The notes beneath the pieces are model-generated. The model saw nothing but the letters and a program-made list of their open reading frames with translations, did no database searches and was not told the origin of the DNA. A stretch of 64,000 bases of DNA, taken from NCBI GenBank assembly GCA_951812925.1, contig OX638368.1, forward strand, positions 122,287,309-122,351,308, read 5' to 3'. Source of the stretch: Calliopum simillimum. Lineage: Eukaryota > Arthropoda > Insecta > Diptera > Lauxaniidae. How positions within the stretch are numbered: position 1 is the stretch's first letter; each line of letters starts with the position of its first letter. A program made the position numbers and the translations under genes. Positions 52,373-62,200 of this stretch are shown here, in pieces.

Positions 52373-53782
52373 CTGAAAAATTATATAAGTAATTAAAGGA
52401 CTCATTTGAATGCTGATAAATGTTTAATTTGAATCATTGAAATCACAGATTCCATACAAACTGAAAGCATACCTAAATTGGAGTTTATTCGAAGGTCAAC
52501 ATTATTTAACCGTCCCTGTTTAGGTATGCTTCATATAAATTGTATGAACATGAAAGAAACAGAGATGGTTTAATAACGCTGACTCAATTTAGGTATGGCA
52601 GGGAAGATTATGTTAGAGGGTAATAGCCTGTTTCCACCGAAGATTTATTTAGTGATCTACGGCAATTTTCAAATTTATTTGACGTTAAATACATGATGAA
52701 TTAGGTGAGTTGCGTCTAAATCACTTCGTAAATCTTCGTTGGAAACAGGCTATAGTTTTTGGAATAATGAAATTTAGAACAAAAACATGTACCTAAAATT
52801 AAATTTTATAAATTAGTTAACTGCAAAAGGTATCTTGTTTATCAAATTTACTATCAGAAAACTACCTTATTCAATGCAAAGTAGACTCAAATACTTCAAC
52901 AATGTACACGCGAATAACGTATCTTTTTAAAAATAAACGCTGATACATGTTTTTTTTTTTTTTTTTTTTCTTTTTTAAACCAAGCTATGTATATAGAAGA
53001 AAAAAAATAGATATCGCATGCAGGCTAAAAAATACATCTCACATTACCACTTGAAATTTCGCTTCATCCGTAAGTCTTGCCTCCTCAGGTCCGGGATTTG
53101 ATTGCTGATGTTGAACCATGTGTTCGTAACTGTTTTGCAAAATACGTAATGCAAAAACTTCTTTCTGCAATGCTGCACTCTCTTCTTCCTGCTTTTTTTT
53201 CTGCTGATTCAGGTACCCAATGTAATCAATAGATTTTTGCAAAATCAGCGCTTTACTTAATTTATAACCTGATGAGTCATTTTGTTGGCATGTCGGCACT
53301 AGTTCCTGTAGACTATCGTAACCCTTTTTGATGGCATCCCGACGCTTCTGTTCGGCCTGGGTGTGCGCCTCGCGACGTCTTTCTTTATAGCTGAGTGTTG
53401 CTGAGTTACGGTTACCACCACCATCGCCGCCGCTGTCATCTTCGTCATCTGTGCGCGGGGAAGAGATTCGTAATGATATAACTCGATTAAAATGCTTGCC
53501 TGATTTTGGTCTAGTAGGCAAGGAATTGGAAATCGCAATTGCCTGTATTATGGGCGGATGAATTGGGCGTGTGGGTGCTACCAGCACTGCTGCAACGTGA
53601 GAACAATTTTACATCCTTTGTCTCCAGTGCACCACTGTCATATTCCATGAATTCGTCCTGACTGCGAGAGCTATTGGCTGAACCTATGTATGTGGGCCAA
53701 AGGGCATTTTCAGAAAAATGTAAGATATCAAGAATTTTTTCATATTTTTCTTACTGAACTCTCCTGAGATGTTTTCCGCCAT
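52160..53782 (-). CDS. bigmax: Bigmax (Mlx): bHLH-leucine-zipper transcription factor (whole gene, 4 exons)
   Basis: Four exons give 783 nt, 260 aa. Seen: a short N terminus (MAENISGEFSSANSSRSQDE), an acidic linker (DDEDDSGGDGGG, from residue 57), the basic region and helix 1 (RRREAHTQAEQKRRDAIKKG; about residues 80-99), helix 2 (LSKALILQKSIDYIGYL), a zipper rich in Gln/Lys/Glu, and a C-terminal Mlx-type dimerisation and cytoplasmic-localisation region (FQAIMDEMFESFQHI, WLEEHCKPHILRNMLSRT), ending in a Gln-rich tail. The basic region keeps the His, Glu and Arg that contact E-box DNA. Known for the family: Mlx/Bigmax pairs with Mondo (ChREBP/MondoA) on carbohydrate response elements to drive sugar-responsive transcription. 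The second intron appears to be GC-AG. There is about 5 kb of repeats between it and unk, and it is divergent from the EF-hand gene. Confidence 0.94.
52622..52754. mobile_element. Hairpin MITE in bigmax intron 3
   Basis: ATAGCCTGTTTCCACCGAAG pairs with CTTCGTTGGAAACAGGCTAT; TTTGACGTTAAATACATG lies inside. A related half is at 57689-57780. Confidence 0.8.
53048..53448 (-). CDS. bigmax: bigmax coding exon 3 (bHLH and zipper)
   Basis: Acceptor GCACAG|AT at 53449, donor GTAATG at 53047. It contains the entire basic helix-loop-helix and zipper, then NPGPEEARLTDEAKFQV. In phase 0 at its 3' end. Confidence 0.93.
53543..53683 (-). CDS. bigmax: bigmax coding exon 2 (likely GC splice donor)
   Basis: Acceptor CATAG|GT at 53684. 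It reads SSANSSRSQDEFMEYDSGAL and later SRCSSAGSTHTPNSSAHNT. The frame hits a stop soon after without any GT donor in register, but ACAG|GCAATT gives a GC donor in the right phase to produce NTDDEDDSG, which matches the acidic NTDDED segment typical of Mlx proteins. The alternative GT donor at GCTG|GTAGCA would also keep the frame but drop 12 residues. Confidence 0.78.
53755..53782 (-). CDS. bigmax: bigmax coding exon 1
   Basis: ATG at 53782-53780 in context AAAAAAATGGCG; nine codons (MAENISGEF) plus one base before donor GTAAGAAA. It is joined by a short 71-nt intron. Confidence 0.82.
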
Positions 53783-54217
53783 TTTTTTATAATTATAGAA
53801 ATATTATTTTTCACGTAATTCAATCACTACTATTCTAAGTAAATAACAAATAAAACCATAAAGTCTAAAAACCTTTCTTAATCTTATCGAACGAACTTGA
53901 TTACGAACATATCGATAAAATAATATCGGTGACTTTGTCTTGTCAGTGCTTGAAGAGCGTTTACATGATCAAATTTTGCCTGAAAAAACTATTCCGAATT
54001 TTGTCACACAGATTGTTCTATTCTTTATTTCGGCACATACGAGGGAACTCACGGGCAAATAAACTATAGCTTTTTTCCTCGTAATTCATGCGTTGTTCAT
54101 TTTTCTTCGTGCGTAGGTTTTTTGTGTTGTAGGAAGCGATATGCTTGATGGATTTTAATAAGATTAGTGTCATTTAAAAGGTATTTAAAAGCCTGAAAAA
54201 CTCAATTGTAAACAAAC
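53783..54217. promoter_or_regulatory. 5' flank of bigmax
   Basis: The first ~150 bases upstream of the bigmax ATG are AT-rich and probably hold its 5' UTR and promoter; no TATA box or initiator could be assigned with confidence. Confidence 0.3.
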
Positions 54218-54960
54218 TACCCAGCAAATCCTGTAACCGTTACCAACCTTGTTACATAAGAGTTACAAATCTCGTATTATACCAGTTACATTTCTTCTAG
54301 CATCGGGAAAAAAATAACCACTTTTGCCCTATCCATGTGATCGTGCATCCTTGTCTTATTAATGCGACTTTCTCATAAACAAAAATAATAAAAAACTATA
54401 GCTGTCTCTTTCATTTTTTTCAATTCCTTTTGTAGACATTCTCTCAATTTTTGTTAATAAATAATAATCGAACTGAAGTTTTCGAAAAATTATTTTATTG
54501 TCAAAATAAATTACAATTTTGTAGAATTGATGATGGGTTTAGCTGCATTCAATTATGAATCTTCTTTATACTATCGAGCTGCAGGTTTACCTATGGTTGA
54601 CGTCTTTCTGGATAACTCAGCAGTTGTTTGTAAAATATGAAATGATATAAAAGAAGTAAAGATTTGTTGATTTTTTTTTTTTTGTTTTGGGTTTTCAGCT
54701 TTATTAATTTTTATTTACCTTATCGTTGCTGATGTTGGGTTTTTGAATTGGCATTTGAATGAACTTTGATTGACGATAAATTACGATTCAATTTTATTCT
54801 CTGTCTTGATATTTTTTGAGTAAGGAAGCAAGGCATCTTTTTGTTTATATCTTACCCTTTTTAAATTTCTTTGTGGTAGTAAATTTAGAAAAATGTATCA
54901 TAGTATGTGTTAAACAGGTCAGTCCATAATTCAATATGGTTATGTAGGATTTGCTGGGTA
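54218..54960. mobile_element. MITE with TACCCAGCAAATCCT ends
   Basis: TACCCAGCAAATCCT at the left and AGGATTTGCTGGGTA at the right are exact complements; a few more pairs follow (TAACC / GGTTA). 743 bp, no frame. Confidence 0.78.
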
Positions 54961-55212
54961 AAGTCTAAGGTACCGTTCCCAATATATAAATTTTTTTCTA
55001 AAATTAAGATTTATTATTAACTTTCTTAAAGTTATTTGGGAGAACACTCCCTGATAATGTGGCAACACTTACCACCGAGCAATCGGTATTAAATCTAATT
55101 CCAATGGAATAGCTATACCATATATCAATAAATAACACAAACAACAATTATGACATCACAAGGCTCACGTATTAACATACAAACAAAACTAGCAAAAGTC
55201 GGCTTCGCAGCC

Positions 55213-55300
55213 GGGCAAGGCTGATGTATTGGTTAACGACTTGTGTTACCAACCGGGAGGTCCCTGGTTCAACTCCCACCCAGGCCTAAACACAAAAAGT
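55213..55300 (+). repeat. tRNA-derived SINE-like fragment
   Basis: An A-box-like AAGGCTGATGTATTGG (55217-55232) and a B-box GGTTCAACTCC (55266-55276) are 33 nt apart, as in a tRNA promoter, preceded by GCCGGGC and followed by CCCAGGCC. A full cloverleaf does not fold convincingly, so a SINE head is more likely than a working tRNA gene. Confidence 0.5.
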
Positions 55301-55703
55301 TTTTCAACTTGCAATTTTTCAATTATAATTAATTTAGTAAAATAAATATGATTATAATTACAACAAAAATAGTCTGATGAGTCTTTGTGGCGAAAGACAA
55401 AACATATGTCACTATAGCCGTGTTTTTAATCCGTTCTTTAACTTGTCATAATTATGTGTTAGAAAATGCATTGATAGATTTATATGTAAATCGATCTTTG
55501 CAATGACTAAAAGTTCAATCAAAAATTAATTTTCGATTTATTATTAATAAAAAAATAATTTCCACAACAGTCGTAAATCACCTTATAAATCTCCGGTGGA
55601 AACGCAATATACTTATATTTCACATATGATTCAATTAATAAATTTATATAGTTTATATTGAATTTTACTTTAACACAAACGATCAAACAAAAAAAAAACT
55701 AGT

Positions 55704-57580
55704 AATGGTGTAAAATTTGGCCTGGCCAAACATTAAATACCCTACTCTGCAGTATTTTTAAAAGTTTGCTCTTATGGGAGATGCTACACTCTCTTGTCCG
55801 AGTTCACCCAGTTTTTGTCCAGAGCTTGCATCTGTAGTTTTTAGTATCTGAGTGAAAAACGTTTTCAGTACAGCGTTTTGAAGCTTTTGCTTATATAGGA
55901 GGTGCCACGCCCTCTTGTCCGAGTTCTTCTAGTTTTAGCTTAGAGCGTGCATTTATAGTCTTTAGTATTTGAGTGAAGTTTGGTTGGATTACTTCAAAAA
56001 ACTCTTTCAGTATAACATTTTGAAACTTTTGCTTATATGGGAGGTGCAACGCCCCTTTGTCCGATTTCACCCCATTTTAGCTGAGAGCTTTCATTTATGA
56101 TTCTTAGTGTCTAAGTCGAATTTGGTTCGAATATCTCAAAAAACGTTTTCAGTATAGCGTTTTAAAGCTTTTGCTTATATGGGAGGTGCCACGCCCTCTT
56201 GTCCGAATTCGTTCAGTTTTCTCTCAGAGCTTGCGCTTACAATTCTTAGTATTTATGCGTATTTTGGTTGCATTGTCGTGAAAAATACTCCTAAAATTGC
56301 ATTTTGAATATATTTTTTGTATGGGCGGTAAGCGTGTCCGTTGACCGATTTAGCTCATTTTCAATCCCCCGAGCTAACTTTGACGACGAAGGCAGTGTAC
56401 CAAATTTCATTGAATTATCTTGCTCAGTTTTCCCAAAAAGTGTATTTCAACACACAGCCAGCCAGCCACCCAGCCAGCCACCCAGACAGACGGACATTGC
56501 TATATCGACTCAGGATGTGACGCTGATCAAGAATACAGTCGACGTCCAGTAATACGAATGCTCCGTATTACGAATGTCCAATGATACGAATGCAATATTT
56601 CTTCCACACGTGATTCTATAATACGAACAGCGGTAAATTTTACGGTTCGATAATACGAATGAGAATTTGTTCTTAGTAGGCTTTGCTCTTTTGCTAAGCA
56701 TTAAATGCTTAGAATGCATGAAAGAATACGTGGGAAATTTTTCAGAATTTTTAGAACGTTTTGAAATGCTTTTTTTCGTAAAATCTGAAATAAAAAGTTT
56801 GAGTTTTTGAAAAGAAGTCTCTCTTAGAAATTTACAAAAACCACCAAAATCAATTTCGCGACCCTGTTTATTCACAAGAAATACCAGAGCAAAATCCTCG
56901 CGCATCGGTAATACAACAATGCCAAATTTTAGCCAAATCGGTCAAATCATGCTTTTTTAACTGGTGTTTTACTTTAAATGTCTTCTTTTAGTGGCAAAAC
57001 TCATTAAGTATTTCTTTTGGAAATTGAGATTAACAGTGTAGTATGTTTAGCTCAATTCCCATATTTTATCCATCAAATATTTTTTTGTTTTTATCAAAAC
57101 ATTGAGGGTATTCTTTAAAATGTGCAAATGCCTCGAAAATCACGTAAACTCGCAATAGTTGCCAAAATTTATACGAACTTTGTCAGTTTTACGAGCTTTC
57201 GAGGCTTTTACACGTTTTAAGATACACCCTTATTGTGTTTTCCTTTTCCATATCATATTACTCAGAAAAAAATTCATAAATTTCCTATTTTTCATAAAAT
57301 TTTTACGTAAACTGATGTTTTTCTCTCAAAACAAATATTCGGGTTAGTGAATTTTGTCTCTAAACCGACGATATGTCTCAATATAGAAGAAAAAAGGACC
57401 AAAATTTCGTTGCGATAATACGAATTTTTCGATTTTACGAATAGGGCTGACATTATATAATTCGTATTATTGGACGTCGACTGTATATATACTTTTCTAT
57501 ATCTGCCACTCCTCCTTCTCTGCGTTACAAACGGAAGGACAAAGTGAATACTTATACCCTGGGTGTAGGGTATAAAAACA
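55704..57580 (+). repeat. Dispersed GGGTATAA-ended repeat, copy with pogo-like insertion
   Basis: Starts near GGCCTGGCCAAACATTAAAT, has at least three tandem ~140-bp internal units (each with GGAGGTGCCACGCCCTCTTG), then the CTATATCGACTCAGGATGTG motif, and ends CTGGGTGTAGGGTATAA. Interrupted at 56536-57483. Confidence 0.72.
56536..57483. mobile_element. pogo-like MITE/deletion derivative, TA-flanked
   Basis: TA outside CAGTCGACGTCCAGTAATAC and GTATTATTGGACGTCGACTG. Ends and TA target fit pogo/Tigger. A plus-strand MPRKSRKLA at 57128 resembles the start of CENP-B/pogo transposases but the frame soon ends. 948 bp. Confidence 0.82.
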
Positions 57581-57589
57581 AGAAATCCT

Positions 57590-59257
57590 TGCTTCCATCA
57601 TTCGCGGAAGGAGATTTTGCTTATAGAGTCTGCCTACATTTCCATCGGTGTTTTACAGCTGTTCCTAGATTTAACTCTAAATATCGGCGTAATAGCCTGT
57701 TTCCACCGCAGATTTAAAGTTGATTCAAGGAAGTTTCTAGATTTAGCTCTTAATCTGGGCGTTGATTACATGATTTACCTTACAAAAATAAATCTTTTTC
57801 TGCTGAGATTTAATTTAAACCTGTGCATTAATCACAGCATGGCTACAATTTTGGCTATTTTCGACCAAGTGGTACTCCTGAACTTTGACAATTGTCTTTT
57901 AACACAAAGCAAATGAAAGATAAAAGCTTTGTTTGACGAACTTAGATTAGAGTAGAGAAGAGCAGCTTTTAAAAAATGCCATTTTACTTTAAAAGCAGGC
58001 TAGAGTAGAGCAGAGCTGAAAGTTCAATAAAACACAAAACAAGCAACATAGACCATATCAGCAAAAAATTAAAAATATTTACATTCTTTTGCGTTAAAAA
58101 TAAAAAATTAACAACAAAATTGGAGTAAAATCTTGAAAATATTTATTTTGTTTTGATATTTCTTATGACAATTTGCTGCTTCCACCTGCTCTACATAAAA
58201 ATCTAGAGCAGAAAAGAGCAAACAGAGTAGTTTAGCCCATATTCTGACGCGCCATAAAAACTATTTTATTTTTTGAAATAAAGTATACTAGCCGTATTCA
58301 CGATCCGGAGCATTTAGACTTGCGAAGTAGCAAAAAAGCAATAATTTCCACTTGATTGTGAGTAATATAAAAGTATAAACATTGCAAGCTACGAAAAAAT
58401 GTATTTCTCTGAGAAAATCGTATGAGCAAAGAGAACGAGAGTATAAGCAAAAAATTTTGAAAAATGACATGATATTTTTATGCTATAGGTTTTTAGTATA
58501 GAAAATGTAAATGCAAATGTTAATTCAATCCTATATAATTTGTTGTTGTATAGCAACATTTTTCAATACCTATTTACAAATGCCATGATGCAAGACCTTT
58601 TGCACCTGATCGTGAACATGGCTATTATTAGACTAATTGGCGCCTCCTGATTCGAAATCAGTCATCAAAAAATGTTTATAAATTTTCGCAAAAATGTTTC
58701 CTTTGACATGAGAGGACAAGATCAAATTATGATTTCAAAGTTCACGGTTATAGTTGTAATATATTGCACTTTGGATACCTTTTAAAAAATTCTAATTTAA
58801 ATATTTCCAAGTGTTGCTTCTGCTAAATTCTACCGGTAGAAAACGAGTGTTTATGTGTGTCATGAATCTCACCAACTGGTGAGAACTTCCCAACTAGTAG
58901 AAAATACTCAACTCACCACACTCCTATGAACACTCTAATTGAGAATGTCGTCATTGTGAACTGACTATCTCAACCAGTTGAGAAAAAAGTTATGCAAACA
59001 GTTGTTTGTACGCGAACACACCTTGAGTTTTAACTCCGATGATTTTAAACATACCCGTTGCTTGAAGTCAGCTGTCATTGCAATTGGCCAAGTCAAAAAT
59101 TTTCTTTTAAAGCCATTTTTGTTGGCCAACTTTCTGCGCTTGTTTTTATTTTTCTTATTTTTTGTTTGTTTAAAGCATAATTTTGTTTATTCCAAATTGT
59201 TCACTGATATTTATTTAGTTAGTTGTTTTAACAAACTCTTAATTGAAAAAGAAAAAT
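57590..59257. other. Intergenic, includes 5' flank of the CALML4-like gene
   Basis: A half MITE (GCCTGTTTCCACCGCAGATT at 57694) and nothing else recognisable to 58800. The last 300 bp contain short AACTGGTGAGAA / AACCAGTTGAGAA repeats (58870-58985) and probably the promoter and 5' UTR of the EF-hand gene. Confidence 0.4.
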
Positions 59258-59260
59258 ATG
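59258..59260 (+). CDS. CALML4-like exon 1 (start codon only)
   Basis: The coding part is the ATG alone, in context GAAAAATATG|GTAAGTGC, a strong donor. An initiation exon ending right after ATG is common for calmodulin-family genes and keeps the frame with exon 2. Confidence 0.8.
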
Positions 59261-62200
59261 GTAAGTGCTACAACAATTCTATCAACACAAGTCAGTCAGC
59301 CTTACAATTTTTGTATTAAAGAAGTTTAAATTGTTAAAATACTTTTATTTCTAGGCTCGCTACTTCAAGGAACAGGACATTGACGGTAAGATAGCCATAG
59401 TGTTCCAATTCCAATAGTAGAGTCATAAAAGTAAGGAGGAAAACTTTGGTGAAAGTTTGCATAGGATCCAGTGGCGTAACTAGTTGGGGGACTTATTAGC
59501 TGGTTTTTCTTAAATTGTAATTTCAAGGAAACTTCGTTTTATTCATACATTTTATTTTAGAAAGGAAGCACTAAGAGGTTTTTCCTAAGTTGCTTATACA
59601 TTAATCAAATTCTTCATAATGCTAAAAAGACTTACGTTAATAAACGAAGAAAATTATTCCTCAAATCAAAATGTGTTAGGCCTAGAATTGTAGAAGAGGA
59701 TTAAAGACATTGACTTCATGTTCTTATTTTATATGATTTGACCTTTTTGGAATCCGTGCAAATACAGCAGAGTATTATAGAGGCGCTATGCTTCCAAAGG
59801 AGGTAAAAAACGATAAATGAGTTGAATTTAAAAATTCTACAGAATCTTGCAGAACCTAAAACTTTTATTCATAGCCCAGGAAAATAAGAATTTTTCTGCG
59901 AAATAATTCCAAGTGAATTTTTCACCGGAATTATATTTATTTATGCATGGTTAATAATGTGTAAAAAGTCCATTGTGCGCATAAAAAGTTATTCAGGCTC
60001 AAAGGTCGCTAAAATCAGTTTTTTGCAAATATCTCGCTAACGCAAATTTTTACAGAAAAATTTTTCTCCACAATTTTGTAACACAGGAAATGCTACGTAT
60101 AAGTTCATATTAAAATATTTTACTTTTAAATTGCGAATACTCTTTAACGAGGAGTCGTACAAAAAAAATTAAAAAGCCGTTCAAAAGATAATTGGATTCT
60201 GTATACACCGTATAAAATTTTTCTTGGAGCCTCTAAAAGATATTCTTCAAAAACCGTTAAGGTTTCGAAAATACTGGTTTTTGAAGGATATCTCTGAAAC
60301 GGTAAGTCATACGATAAAAAGCAATAGCATCAGTTTTGTAGAGCATTACAAGATCTACAAAATCTACCTTCCGATTCGAGAATGGATTGAAACACTTTTA
60401 AGTAGTCGTATAATTAAAGTGGAATGGGGGCAGACTGTCTGCCTAAAGTATGCAACTAGAGGTACTCCACAAGGGGGTGTTTTGTCACCACTTCTGTGGA
60501 TAATTGCTATCAACCCCATCTTGCATACACTTAATAAAAAGGGTGTCATAGTCGTAGACTACGCTGATGACATTGTTATTCTAGTCAAAGGTAAATTTCT
60601 AGACACAATGAGTGAACTTCTAGAAAGTGCTCTCGCAATAATAAGCAAATGGGCTTTAAGAAATGGACTTAACGTTAACCCTTCAAAAACAGAACTGGTT
60701 TTGTTCACAAGGAAACACAAAGTTCCCGTTTTTAGGAATATTTGTCTAGATAATATCAAAATACCTCTATCTAATGAAGCAAAATTCTTGGGAACAGTCT
60801 TAGACCGCAAACTAAACTGGAAATCTAATATAGAAAATCGTATAAAAAAGGCATACGGTGCTTTCTTTGCATGTAAAAAATTCTACGGAATCACTTGGGG
60901 CTTTGACCCTAAAATCACCATCTGGATCTACACTGCAATAGTGAGGCCCATCTTATTGTATGCAATACATGTTTGGTGGACCGCGCTAAACACAGCATAT
61001 ATACAAAAGAAACTAGAACGATTACAACGTCTTTTAAGCATCGGCATCACTGGCACCTCACCTCACCTCGTCAGAATCCTTAAACGCTATACTTTTTTGT
61101 TGCCTATTGATCTCTTTGCCAAGGGAGTGTCTTATAATACTATACTTAGGCTTAAAGAATCGGGGGCCTTAAGCTAAGGCCTTACGGACACAGTAACGTA
61201 GGTAACATTGAGAGTATTACTACTGACTACATGATTCCTAAGCTTTCTATGGAGAAAAAATTCTTGGTCACATTCCCGTCTAGAGAATTCTGGAACACAC
61301 GAGGTGAAGATCAAACCGAAGTAATAAACGTATACACAGATGGCTCTAAATCAGATAATGGGGTTGGAGCAGGTTTCTATGTCTCCAACTCAAACGTAGA
61401 ACACTCATTTAAATTGCCAGATGAGTGCAGCATTTTCCAAGCGGAAATTTTCGCGATTAACAAAGCGGTCGATTACCTTAAAGAAAGTGTAAGCGAGAAG
61501 GAAATTGCTCTATACGTCGATAGTCAAGCTGCTTTAAAAGCTTTAAAATCAAACTTTATTAAATCAAAGACAGTTTTTGAATGTTTTACCGCTTTAACTT
61601 CCCTTAGTGAAAACAACCAGGTATCCCTTCAGTGGGTGCCGTCGCATTGCGAAATTTTAGGAAATGAAAAGGCAGATCTATCAGCAAAAACGGGAGCTCT
61701 TTTAGAAGATCAACACATTAAAATTCCCGCACCGCTTCAACATTTCTTCTCTTTAAAGAGCGCTCAAATGTTCTCAGTAGCGAATAGACGCTGGGAACAA
61801 TCCCCAACCAGCGCTATAACAAAGTATTTTTGGCCTTGTTTTCACAAAGCAGATTTTTCCAAATATTTACTATCTCTGACGAGGGGTGAGTGCAGCCTGC
61901 TGACTAGAGTTGTGACTGGTCATTGTCTAATTGGTCATCATGCCTTTAGACTGGGCATAGTCTCCAACAACTGGTGCAAAAACTGTCACGAGCCTGAGGA
62001 AGAGGAAACAATTGAACACCTTTTATGTCTTTGTCCTGCTCTTGCAAGAACTAGACTGAAATGCTTTGGTCAGCCATTTTTTAATTCCCTAAAAGAACTC
62101 ACTAAAATTCACCTAAGTGACATTAAAAGATTCGCTGTGCTTACAGGATCCTTCAGTTTGGACAAACACCATATTGAAAGGACCAGAGTTTATGAATAGA

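Noticed and set aside
53299..53538. 79-codon minus-strand frame over bigmax exon 3
   Set aside because: Shadow of the bHLH exon in another frame.
53449..53587. Start of bigmax at the Met at 53587 (MLVAPTRPIHPP...)
   Set aside because: That frame runs through intron 2; the spliced frame from 53782 gives the Mlx-like N terminus and acidic linker.
60238..60365. Resemblance of this stretch (GGTAAGTCATACGATAAAAA ... ATTACAAGATCTACAAA) to the MITE arms at 22470 and 51330
   Set aside because: Similarity is only about three quarters and the same bases run in frame into the RT domain; it could be either a MITE half at the LINE 5' end or chance, so no separate feature was called.
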